Shown piece after piece: positions 1 to 5,819 of a DNA stretch of 5,877 nt. The DNA comes from an uncultured Clostridia bacterium (GTDB lineage Bacteria > Bacillota > Clostridia > Oscillospirales > Acutalibacteraceae): assembly GCA_947567585.1 (NCBI GenBank), contig CANONE010000128.1:1-5877 (forward strand), in the 5' to 3' direction. A model generated the notes under the pieces. The model worked only from the letters and a program-made list of their open reading frames with translations. It ran no database searches and had not been told where the DNA came from. The position numbers and the translations under genes were made by a program. Each line of letters starts with the position of its first letter. Position 1 is the stretch's first letter.

Positions 1-1
1 G

Positions 2-148
2 GTCTGTGATAGTTTTGATCAAGACATATATGAAGCTATTTCCTTGGAAAAGACAGTAAGAGACCGCAAGGTGTTAGGCGGACCTGCCCCTGAGAATGTG
101 CGGAGACAGGCCAAACGAGTGTTGAAATTGTTGAAAGAACGCCAGTGA
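2..148 (+). CDS. argH: Argininosuccinate lyase, C-terminal end (5' part outside window)
   Basis: The window opens inside a gene whose last 48 codons end at TGA 146-148. The residues read ...SFDQDIYEAISLEKTVRDRK followed by VLGGPAPENVRRQ, which matches the conserved C-terminal domain of argininosuccinate lyase (a D-x-Y-E-A-I-S-L-E block, then GG-x-x-P-E-x-V, then a closing basic helix). ArgH is cytoplasmic and splits argininosuccinate into arginine and fumarate, the last step of the pathway. The catalytic regions lie upstream of the window and cannot be checked. It runs in the same direction as argC with only 53 bases between them and no visible terminator, so it is probably part of the same transcript, likely behind argG. 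The assignment rests on a short tail but is strengthened by the neighbours. Confidence 0.88.
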   Translation, partial: VCDSFDQDIYEAISLEKTVRDRKVLGGPAPENVRRQAKRVLKLLKERQ

Positions 149-185
149 TGGTTGAAAGTTCAGATTCTGGCGGATTATTTCTGAT

Positions 186-193
186 AGAAAGGA
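186..193 (+). promoter_or_regulatory. Ribosome binding site of argC
   Basis: AGAAAGGA ends 8 bases before ATG 202. It decides the argC start in favour of 202 over the in-frame GTG/ATG at 145/148, which has only a weak GAAAG upstream. A small dyad (TTTCT 178-182, AGAAA 186-190, 3-base loop) overlaps it but looks too short to matter. Confidence 0.75.
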
Positions 194-201
194 ATGCTGC
201 T

Positions 202-1242
202 ATGAAGAAGATCCAGGTCGGCGTGATAGGGGCCACGGGCTATGCCGGGGCGGAAATTTGCCGGTTGATTCATGGGCACCCCCAGGCGGAGCTGGCGGCG
301 GTAAGTTCGGTGAGCTTCCAGGGAATGGAGCTGTCCGCAGTTTATCCAGCCTATTACCAGATATGCGATATGGTCTGCACGGAACAAGCGGATGTGGTAG
401 AAAAGTCGGATGTGGTTTTCGCCGCGTTACCTCACGGGCTCTCTCAGGAACTGGCGGCGCAGTGCTTGGATAAGGGAAAGGTTTTCATTGATCTGGGCGC
501 GGACTTCCGATTGGAAAGCGAAGAGCTTTACACCCAGTGGTATGGGGGAACCTTTCAGGATCAGGAGCTGCATAAGCAGGCGGCGTATGGGTTGCCGGAG
601 CTCTTCCGGGAGCGGATCAAAGGGAAAAGACTAATCGCCAATCCCGGCTGCTATACCACGGCCGTACCCTTGGCCGTTGCTCCGGCGTTGAAAGCGGGAT
701 TAATTGAGCCGCAGGGGATTGTTGCGGACTGCAAATCCGGGGTTACGGGAGCCGGCCGGAAGCCAACCCAGAGCAATCATTACCCGGAGCTCAACGAGAG
801 CTTCACGGCCTATAAGGTTGCAAACCACCGGCACACTCCGGAAATTGAGCAGACAGTTTCCATGCTGGTGGGGCAAGCGGTAAAAGTTACATTTGTACCG
901 CATCTTTTGCCCATCAACCGGGGGATTCTGGCAACCTGCTATGCAAGGCTTACACCAGGCGCTACCCTTGAGACGCTTTGGGAGGCATATCATGCCATGT
1001 ATGACGGGGAATATTTTCTGCGGTTGCTGCCAGAGGGGCAATGTGCAAATGTAAAGAATGTTCGCTTTACAAACTTCTGTGATATTTCTCTTTTTGCGGA
1101 CCAGCGCACAGGTACGCTGATTGCCATTTCAGCCATTGATAATATGGTGAAAGGCGCCGCCGGACAGGCCATTCAAAATATGAATCTGGCTTTTGGACTG
1201 GAGGAAACTGCGGGGCTGGTGTTGGTGCCTCCAGCGTTTTGA
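202..1242 (+). CDS. argC: N-acetyl-gamma-glutamyl-phosphate reductase
   Basis: This cytoplasmic enzyme reduces N-acetylglutamyl 5-phosphate to the semialdehyde with NADPH, the third step towards ornithine. The product is 346 residues, the usual length of the family. The Rossmann nucleotide-binding motif GATGYAG is at residues 10-16. The catalytic cysteine lies in NPGCY (147-151, Cys150), and the HRHTPEI block (209-215) supplies the active-site histidine, probably His211. The dimerisation/C-terminal block DNMVKGAAGQAIQNMN is intact near the end. The start at ATG 202 was chosen because the protein then begins MKKIQVGVIGATG as family members do, with a good ribosome binding site. Starting at ATG 148 would add 18 residues (MVESSDSGG...) that match nothing familiar. 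It follows argH after 53 bases and precedes argJ by 35 bases. No truncation or missing key residue is seen. Confidence 0.97.
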   Translation: MKKIQVGVIGATGYAGAEICRLIHGHPQAELAAVSSVSFQGMELSAVYPAYYQICDMVCTEQADVVEKSDVVFAALPHGLSQELAAQCLDKGKVFIDLGADFRLESEELYTQWYGGTFQDQELHKQAAYGLPELFRERIKGKRLIANPGCYTTAVPLAVAPALKAGLIEPQGIVADCKSGVTGAGRKPTQSNHYPELNESFTAYKVANHRHTPEIEQTVSMLVGQAVKVTFVPHLLPINRGILATCYARLTPGATLETLWEAYHAMYDGEYFLRLLPEGQCANVKNVRFTNFCDISLFADQRTGTLIAISAIDNMVKGAAGQAIQNMNLAFGLEETAGLVLVPPAF

Positions 1243-1263
1243 AGCATTTATGCGAATACTATG

Positions 1264-1268
1264 AGGAG
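1264..1268 (+). promoter_or_regulatory. Ribosome binding site of argJ
   Basis: AGGAG (within GAGGAGA) lies 9 bases before ATG 1278. It rules out the in-frame TTG at 1239, which overlaps the argC stop codon and has no Shine-Dalgarno sequence. Confidence 0.8.
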
Positions 1269-1277
1269 AAACTGTTT

Positions 1278-2495
1278 ATGGACTATATTGATGGCGGCAT
1301 AACAGCCGCAAAGGGCTTTCTGGCCAGCGGACTCCATTGCGGCATTCGGAAAAACAAGACAAAGCCGGATTTGGCGCTGATTTATAGCCGGCAAGAGTGT
1401 AAAGCTGCTGGCGTTTATACGCAGAACTTAGTGAAAGGCGCTCCAATCACTGTCACCAAGAAAAATATAAGCAACGGTACAGCCAGGGCAATTATCTGTA
1501 ACTCGGGGATTGCCAACACATGCGCGCCGGATGGTATTGAAAAGGCTGAGGAGATGTGCCGGATTGCCGCCAGCGTGTTGGGGATTTCACAGGCCGACGT
1601 GGTAGTGGCCTCTACGGGAGTGATTGGTCCTTCTTTGCCCACAGAGCCCATTCGCGCGGCCGCTCCCGCTCTAAAGGAAGCGCTCAGCCCAGAAGGATCC
1701 CTTGCTGCCGCGACGGCAATTATGACTACCGACACCTTTCCAAAGGAGGCGGCCGTCCGGTTTACAGTCGGCGGGAAGGAAGCAAGGATAGGCGGTATTT
1801 CTAAAGGCAGCGGAATGATCCATCCCAACATGGCCACGATGTTGTGTTTTGTGACCACAGACTGCGCGATTTCCACTGATATGCTGCAAAAAGCTGTAAA
1901 GACCGCCGCTGACGCTACCTTCAATATGATCAGCGTGGACGGCGATACCTCTACGAACGATACCTTTGTAGTATTGGCCAATGGGGCTGCCAACAATGCG
2001 GAAATTACTTGCGAAGGGGAAGATTATCGCTCCTTTGTGGCCGCGCTGACAGCTGTAGGCGAAAAGCTTGCCAAGATGATGGCCAGAGACGGCGAAGGCG
2101 CCAGCAAGCTGCATATCTGCCGGGTTGAAGGGGCCCCTGATCTTGCCGCTGCCCGGACCATTGCCAAAAGCGTGATCAGCTCAAGCCTCGTAAAAGCGGC
2201 CATGTTTGGATCGGACGCCAACGCCGGAGGGCGGGCAATGTGCGCCATGGGCTACGCGGGAGCGCAGATTGACGTGGATAAGGTGGACATCAGCTTCTCA
2301 TCTGCCCAGGGAGCCGTACAAGTGGTGCAAAAGGGCTGCGGGGTTGCTTTTTCTGAGGAGCTGGCCTTGCGGGTGCTGGGGCAGGAGGAGGTTACGACCT
2401 TGATTGACCTGCATATGGGCGACGCCTTTGCGGAAGCCTATGGTTGTGATTTAACTTATGATTATGTAAAGATCAATGCGGACTACCGCACCTAA
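1278..2495 (+). CDS. argJ: Glutamate N-acetyltransferase (ornithine acetyltransferase), self-cleaving
   Basis: ArgJ transfers the acetyl group from N-acetylornithine to glutamate, releasing ornithine and recycling the acetyl group. Some family members also use acetyl-CoA, and the sequence alone does not tell which type this is. The product is 405 residues, normal for the family. The block KGSGMIHPNMATML (from Lys176) contains the self-cleavage site, predicted between Ala186 and Thr187; Thr187 becomes the N-terminal nucleophile of the beta chain. Substrate-binding TTDTFPK is at 150-156, GDTSTND at 222-228, and the conserved C-terminus NADYRT (400-405) is complete. The protein acts in the cytoplasm, normally as an alpha2-beta2 heterotetramer. 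ATG 1278 gives the family-like start MDYIDGGITAAKGF. It follows argC by 35 bases. Its stop codon TAA is part of the ribosome binding site of the next gene. Confidence 0.97.
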   Translation: MDYIDGGITAAKGFLASGLHCGIRKNKTKPDLALIYSRQECKAAGVYTQNLVKGAPITVTKKNISNGTARAIICNSGIANTCAPDGIEKAEEMCRIAASVLGISQADVVVASTGVIGPSLPTEPIRAAAPALKEALSPEGSLAAATAIMTTDTFPKEAAVRFTVGGKEARIGGISKGSGMIHPNMATMLCFVTTDCAISTDMLQKAVKTAADATFNMISVDGDTSTNDTFVVLANGAANNAEITCEGEDYRSFVAALTAVGEKLAKMMARDGEGASKLHICRVEGAPDLAAARTIAKSVISSSLVKAAMFGSDANAGGRAMCAMGYAGAQIDVDKVDISFSSAQGAVQVVQKGCGVAFSEELALRVLGQEEVTTLIDLHMGDAFAEAYGCDLTYDYVKINADYRT

Positions 2496-2498
2496 GGA
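2494..2498 (+). promoter_or_regulatory. Ribosome binding site of the small membrane protein gene, overlapping the argJ stop
   Basis: AAGGA begins inside the argJ TAA codon (2493-2495). It is 8 bases from ATG 2507 but only 2 from ATG 2501, so 2507 is the better start. The overlap with the stop codon suggests coupled translation of the two genes. Confidence 0.65.
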
Positions 2499-2506
2499 CG
2501 ATGCGC

Positions 2507-2824
2507 ATGAAGAAAGGATCTTTGGGGCTTCAGAGCGGCTGGGATGTCCTGGCCGCAGTAGCGGCAATACTGCTTTACGGAAATTTCCTGGCCTTTATCG
2601 TGCTGCTTTTCGCCGCGATCGGTATGCTTCTTTTATACCCTGAGTTCTCAATTGTGACAAGCGTGCTGCTGCTTTGCGGGATTCTTATGCACTTTATAAC
2701 CCGCCGGAAAACCGCCAAACTCTGGCGCAGGCTGCTTTTTGGCAGCGTGGCCGCGAATTTGCTGATCGTGGCTTTTTATATATTAGCTGTGGCCGTTTTT
2801 GCGATGGCCTGGATAGGAAGGTGA
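2507..2824 (+). CDS. Small three-helix membrane protein of unknown function inside the arginine operon
   Basis: I do not recognise this 105-residue protein. It is strongly hydrophobic, with likely membrane segments at about residues 14-43 (a long stretch with a Gly25-Asn26 weak point), 47-64 and 77-102. A Tyr-Pro-Glu turn (44-46) separates the first two helices, and a basic loop RRKTAKLWRR (66-75) separates the last two. The two N-terminal lysines and the basic loop predict, by the positive-inside rule, N-terminus in and C-terminus out. No signal peptide cleavage site, cysteine pair or enzymatic motif is seen. It sits 11 bases after argJ and 4 bases before argB, and the argB ribosome binding site lies in its last codons. 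Codon choice looks like that of its neighbours and the frame is open throughout, so it is probably a real gene and not a spacer. ATG 2501 (two residues longer) is the alternative start. A role in transport of arginine or ornithine, or in anchoring or regulating the pathway enzymes, is guesswork. Confidence 0.82.
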   Translation: MKKGSLGLQSGWDVLAAVAAILLYGNFLAFIVLLFAAIGMLLLYPEFSIVTSVLLLCGILMHFITRRKTAKLWRRLLFGSVAANLLIVAFYILAVAVFAMAWIGR

Positions 2825-2825
2825 G
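2815..2825 (+). promoter_or_regulatory. Ribosome binding site of argB, embedded in the upstream gene
   Basis: AGGAAGGTGAG covers the last codons and the TGA stop (2822-2824) of the small membrane protein gene. Its AAGGTGA core matches the anti-Shine-Dalgarno complement, 4 bases before ATG 2829. Ribosomes finishing the small gene therefore pass over and stop at the argB initiation region. Confidence 0.65.
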
Positions 2826-2828
2826 TGG

Positions 2829-3680
2829 ATGCAGGTATCGAACAGGGAGCGGGCCAACATTTTGGTGCAAGCTTTGCCGTATATAAAAAAATACGCAGGG
2901 GCCACAGTGGTGGTCAAATATGGCGGAAACGCCATGCTGGATAAGGAGCTAAAGGCCGCTGTGATGAGCGATATAGTACTGATGCAGCTGGTGGGCGTGA
3001 ATGTGGTGGTGGTTCATGGCGGCGGGCCGGAAATCAACGCCATGCTAAAGAAAATCGGCAAAGAGAGCAAATTTATCGGCGGGCTGCGCTACACAGACCA
3101 GGAAACCATGGACGTTGTACAGCAGGTTCTGGCCGGTAAGGTCAACAAGGATCTGGTGCAGCTTTTAGAGGATGCGGGGGGTAAGGCCATTGGCCTGTGC
3201 GGACTGGACGGCTCGCTGCTGAAGGCGGATAAACTGGAAGGCGACTTGGGGTTTGTAGGAGAAATTCGAGAGGTAAACGCGGAGATCATCCGCAGCTCTG
3301 TAAACAATGGGTACATTCCCATTGTCTCCACAGTGGCGGCGGGATATCATGGGGAAGTCTTCAATATCAACGCCGATGTGGCCGCAGCCCGGATTGCCGC
3401 GGAGTTGGGAGCCACGAAGCTGATTCTGATGACAGACGTGCAGGGGCTGCTTCGAAATGTCAATGATCCATCCACGATTATTCCAGTAGTTAATGTCAGC
3501 GATGTGGGCCGCCTCAAAAAGGAGGGCGTAATCAGCGGGGGGATGATCCCCAAAATTGACTGCTGCGTAGACGCCGTCCGCCGGGGGGTTGGCCGGGCTC
3601 ACATCATCGACGGGCGCATCCCTCACTCCATCTTAGTGGAGCTTTTTACAGACCAGGGCATCGGCACTATGTTTTACTGA
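2829..3680 (+). CDS. argB: Acetylglutamate kinase, arginine-sensitive type
   Basis: ArgB uses ATP to phosphorylate N-acetylglutamate, the second step of the pathway, in the cytoplasm. The product is 283 residues, typical for the amino-acid kinase family. ATP-binding KYGGNAM is at 30-36, substrate-binding HGGGPEIN at 63-70, and Arg87 lies in the GGLRYTD block. NAD (181-183) and the GGMIPK motif (237-242, Lys242) complete the active site. Before the kinase core is an N-terminal helix, RANILVQALPYIKKYAG (8-24). This helix is present in the arginine-inhibited hexameric enzymes, such as those of Thermotoga and Pseudomonas, and absent from the insensitive E. coli enzyme. The C-terminal HSILVELFTDQGIGTM block also fits the arginine-binding type. 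Feedback inhibition by arginine is therefore expected, though not shown. It starts 4 bases after the small membrane protein gene and ends 39 bases before argD. Confidence 0.97.
   Translation: MQVSNRERANILVQALPYIKKYAGATVVVKYGGNAMLDKELKAAVMSDIVLMQLVGVNVVVVHGGGPEINAMLKKIGKESKFIGGLRYTDQETMDVVQQVLAGKVNKDLVQLLEDAGGKAIGLCGLDGSLLKADKLEGDLGFVGEIREVNAEIIRSSVNNGYIPIVSTVAAGYHGEVFNINADVAAARIAAELGATKLILMTDVQGLLRNVNDPSTIIPVVNVSDVGRLKKEGVISGGMIPKIDCCVDAVRRGVGRAHIIDGRIPHSILVELFTDQGIGTMFY
3645..3673 (+). promoter_or_regulatory. Candidate internal promoter for argDF
   Basis: TTTACA (3645-3650, five of six matches to the -35 consensus) is separated by 17 bases from TATGTT (3668-3673, four of six matches to the -10 consensus). 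Transcription would start near 3680, at the argB stop codon, just before the candidate ArgR box. There is no extended -10 TG. It lies within the argB coding sequence, so it may be chance. Confidence 0.3.
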
Positions 3681-3684
3681 TTTT

Positions 3685-3702
3685 CAGGAATAAAAATTTC
3701 GG
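3685..3702 (+). promoter_or_regulatory. Candidate ArgR/AhrC operator (ARG box)
   Basis: The 18 bases CAGGAATAAAAATTTCGG match the Bacillus ARG-box consensus, recalled as CATGAATAAAAATKCAAK, at 14 positions, including 11 in a row (3688-3698). Against the E. coli form TGAATWWWWATTCA the match is 11 of 14. It falls just downstream of the candidate internal promoter and just before the argD ribosome binding site. ArgR/AhrC represses arginine synthesis genes when arginine is present. AT-rich runs can match by chance, and the right half of the palindrome is poor. Confidence 0.35.
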
Positions 3703-3708
3703 AAGGAG
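3703..3708 (+). promoter_or_regulatory. Ribosome binding site of argD
   Basis: AAGGAG, followed at once by AGG, lies 11 bases before TTG 3720. No other in-frame start codon lies near it; the next, ATG 3762, is 53 bases away. This supports the TTG start. Confidence 0.75.
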
Positions 3709-3719
3709 AGGTTTTTGAT

Positions 3720-4889
3720 TTGACCTTTCATGAGATCAAGGAGCAGGACCGCGCGTATATTATGCACACCTATGGCCGGGTTGATGTGGCTCTGGTGAAG
3801 GGGAAAAACGCCAGGGCTTGGGACGCGGAAGGAAAGGAATATATCGATTTTACCTCCGGGATCGGAGTAAATAGCTTGGGCTACAGCGATCCCTGCTGGG
3901 CGGCGGCTGTGTCGGCGCAGGCGGGGGAAATCCAGCACCTTTGCAATTACTATTATTCTCCCCAAAACACGGCGCTGGCCCAAGAGCTGTGTCAGGCCGC
4001 AGGAATGGCACAGGCGTTTTTTTGCAATTCCGGCGCGGAGGCCAATGAATGCGCCATAAAGGCCGCCCGGAAATATGGAGAGAAGCGGGGCGCCTACAAG
4101 ATTGTCACACTGGTAAACTCTTTTCATGGGAGGACATTGACCACCTTGGCGGCTACCGGCCAAGATGGATTCCACAAGGACTTTCTCCCCCTTACAGAGG
4201 GCTTTCTTTACGTGCCGGCTGGAGATTTACAGGCGGTAAGCCAGCTTTTGGATGGTTCCGTATGCGCGGTGATGATAGAAGGCGTCCAAGGAGAGGGCGG
4301 CGTAGTGCCTATGGACGAAGATTTTGTACAGGCGCTAAGCCAGCTCTGCCGCCAGCGGGATGTGCTGCTGGTGATGGACGAGGTGCAGACCGGCGTAGGC
4401 CGTACCGGATATTTTTACAGTTACCAGGGCTATGGAATTGTACCGGATGCAGCCACTTCCGCAAAAGGGCTGGCGGGGGGGCTTCCCATCGGGGTTTGCC
4501 TGGTGGGAGAGAAGCTGCGGGATATCTTGCAGCCCGGCCAGCAGGGTTCTACATTTGGCGGCAATCCAGTGGTATGCGCGGGCGCCAGAGAGGTGGTCCG
4601 GCGTGTGAATGATAAGGACTTCTTAAAGGGAGTCCAGGAGAAGGGCCGGTATCTTACAGAGAAGCTGGAAGCCCTTCCGCAGGTGGACTTTGTCCGCGGC
4701 CGGGGGCTTATGCTGGGGATTAAGCTGAAAAGCGGAGATGCCCATGATGTGCTGGTAAAGTGCGCCGAAGCGGGACTTTTGGTATTGACAGCCAAAGATT
4801 TGGTCCGGTTTTTGCCGCCGCTGACCATTACCTGGGAAGAGCTGGACCAGGGGATGGAGCGGTTTGTGAAAGTTTTGGAAACGATATGA
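3720..4889 (+). CDS. argD: Acetylornithine aminotransferase (PLP-dependent, class III)
   Basis: ArgD converts N-acetylglutamate semialdehyde and glutamate to N-acetylornithine and 2-oxoglutarate, using pyridoxal phosphate in the cytoplasm. The product is 389 residues, standard for ArgD. The cofactor phosphate-binding block NSGAEAN is at 103-109. Asp220 in MDEVQTGVGRTG pairs with the pyridine nitrogen, Lys249 in SAKGLAGGLPIG forms the Schiff base, and GSTFGGNP (276-283) supplies the conserved Thr278. The start is TTG 3720, the only non-ATG start in the operon. It has a strong ribosome binding site and gives the family-like N-terminus EQDRAYIMHTYGRVDVALVKG; ATG 3762 would cut off part of this. 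Related aminotransferases such as succinyl-DAP aminotransferase look alike, but the operon settles the main role. A 7-T run (4017-4023) and a 7-G run (4475-4481) lie in coding sequence, and the frame is intact across both. Confidence 0.96.
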   Translation: MTFHEIKEQDRAYIMHTYGRVDVALVKGKNARAWDAEGKEYIDFTSGIGVNSLGYSDPCWAAAVSAQAGEIQHLCNYYYSPQNTALAQELCQAAGMAQAFFCNSGAEANECAIKAARKYGEKRGAYKIVTLVNSFHGRTLTTLAATGQDGFHKDFLPLTEGFLYVPAGDLQAVSQLLDGSVCAVMIEGVQGEGGVVPMDEDFVQALSQLCRQRDVLLVMDEVQTGVGRTGYFYSYQGYGIVPDAATSAKGLAGGLPIGVCLVGEKLRDILQPGQQGSTFGGNPVVCAGAREVVRRVNDKDFLKGVQEKGRYLTEKLEALPQVDFVRGRGLMLGIKLKSGDAHDVLVKCAEAGLLVLTAKDLVRFLPPLTITWEELDQGMERFVKVLETI

Positions 4890-4894
4890 AGGAG
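4889..4894 (+). promoter_or_regulatory. Ribosome binding site of argF, overlapping the argD stop
   Basis: AAGGAG begins with the last base of the argD TGA and ends 8 bases before ATG 4903. Its placement suggests translational coupling of argD and argF. Confidence 0.75.
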
Positions 4895-4902
4895 CTGATT
4901 AA

Positions 4903-5814
4903 ATGAAGCATCTATTAAAGCTTTTGGATATGAGCGGGGAGGAAATCATAGAAACCCTAAATCTGGCTGACCAGCTGAAATATGAGACAAAGCATGGCAT
5001 TGAGCATCATCACCTAAAGGGTAAGTGTCTGGGCATGATTTTTGAAAAGTCCTCCACAAGAACTCGGGTGTCTTTCGAGGTAGGAATCAATCAGTTGGGC
5101 GGCTATGCGGTGGTGCTGGGGGCGCAGGGCTCTCAAATCGGCCGCGGAGAACCGGTACAGGATACAGCCCGGGTGCTTTCGCGCTATGTGGATGGTATCA
5201 TGATCCGCACCTTTCAGCAGGCGGAGGTGGAAGCCCTGGCTCAGTACGGCAGCGTGCCGGTTATCAACGGGCTCACCGATTTTTGCCATCCTTGCCAGGT
5301 TTTGGCAGACCTAATGACAGTCCGGGAATGTAAGGGTTCTTTGGAAGGGCTAAAAATGTGCTTCATTGGGGACGGGAATAACATGATGAATTCCCTGATT
5401 GTGGGCGGGCTGAAGGTAGGCATGCATGTGTCTGTGGCTTGCCCGGAGGGATATCGCCCGCCGGAAGAAATTTTAACCTTTGCAAAGAATTACAGCTGCT
5501 TCCAGCTTACGGATTCCCCCAAGGAGGCCGCTAGAGACGCAGACGTGGTTATTACGGACGTATGGACCTCCATGGGCCAGGAAGAAGAAAGGGCCAAGCG
5601 GGAGGCCGCCTTCAAGGGCTATTGCGTAGACGCGGAGCTGATGGCCCAAGCAAAGCCAGATGCAATGGTACAGCACTGCCTGCCCGCGCACCGGGGAGAG
5701 GAAATCAGCGAGGAAGTCTTTGAGGCAAACGCCAAGTATATCTTTGAAGAGGCGGAAAACCGGCTTCATGCGCAAAAGGCCGTGATGGTCTTAACAATGG
5801 CGCAGGCAGAATAA
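4903..5814 (+). CDS. argF: Ornithine carbamoyltransferase
   Basis: ArgF joins ornithine and carbamoyl phosphate to give citrulline in the cytoplasm, normally as a homotrimer. The product is 303 residues, a usual length. The carbamoyl-phosphate motif STRTR is at 51-55, HPCQ at 129-132, and the ornithine-side loop reads GDGNNMMNS at 156-164, where many relatives have NNV instead of NNM. The DVWTSMGQE block and HCLPAHRGEE (258-267, Cys259) are those of ornithine carbamoyltransferases, not aspartate or acetylornithine carbamoyltransferases. The catabolic form (ArcB) is similar, but the biosynthetic operon makes the anabolic role far more likely. It starts 13 bases after argD and is the last gene before a strong terminator. 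No carAB genes for carbamoyl phosphate are in the window. Confidence 0.97.
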   Translation: MKHLLKLLDMSGEEIIETLNLADQLKYETKHGIEHHHLKGKCLGMIFEKSSTRTRVSFEVGINQLGGYAVVLGAQGSQIGRGEPVQDTARVLSRYVDGIMIRTFQQAEVEALAQYGSVPVINGLTDFCHPCQVLADLMTVRECKGSLEGLKMCFIGDGNNMMNSLIVGGLKVGMHVSVACPEGYRPPEEILTFAKNYSCFQLTDSPKEAARDADVVITDVWTSMGQEEERAKREAAFKGYCVDAELMAQAKPDAMVQHCLPAHRGEEISEEVFEANAKYIFEEAENRLHAQKAVMVLTMAQAE

Positions 5815-5819
5815 ATAGA

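Noticed and set aside
153..162. Palindrome TGAAAGTTCA upstream of argC as an ARG box
   Set aside because: The TGAA and TTCA halves are only 2 bases apart; an ARG box needs an AT-rich centre and longer spacing, so it does not fit.
152..180. Possible promoter for argC (TTGAAA 152-157 with an AT-rich stretch near 173-180)
   Set aside because: No hexamer near the -10 position matches well at 16-18-base spacing, so it is not better than chance.
1244..1253. Dyad GCATTTATGC just after argC
   Set aside because: The 4-base arms with a 2-base centre cannot form a stable hairpin, there is no U tract, and the ARG-box match is poor.
1239..1277. argJ start at TTG 1239 overlapping the argC stop
   Set aside because: No ribosome binding site precedes it, and the 13 extra residues are not family-like, whereas ATG 1278 has AGGAG at 9 bases.
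1415..1996. Long open frame (193 codons) on the minus strand inside argJ
   Set aside because: It lies wholly antisense to a fully supported argJ, has no ribosome binding site I can defend and no recognisable protein motif. Long antisense frames are common opposite GC-rich coding sequence.
4049..4612. Open frame of 187 codons on the plus strand inside argD in another frame
   Set aside because: Its translation is rich in Arg, Gly and Trp without motifs, as expected from a shifted reading of argD, whose own frame holds every catalytic residue.
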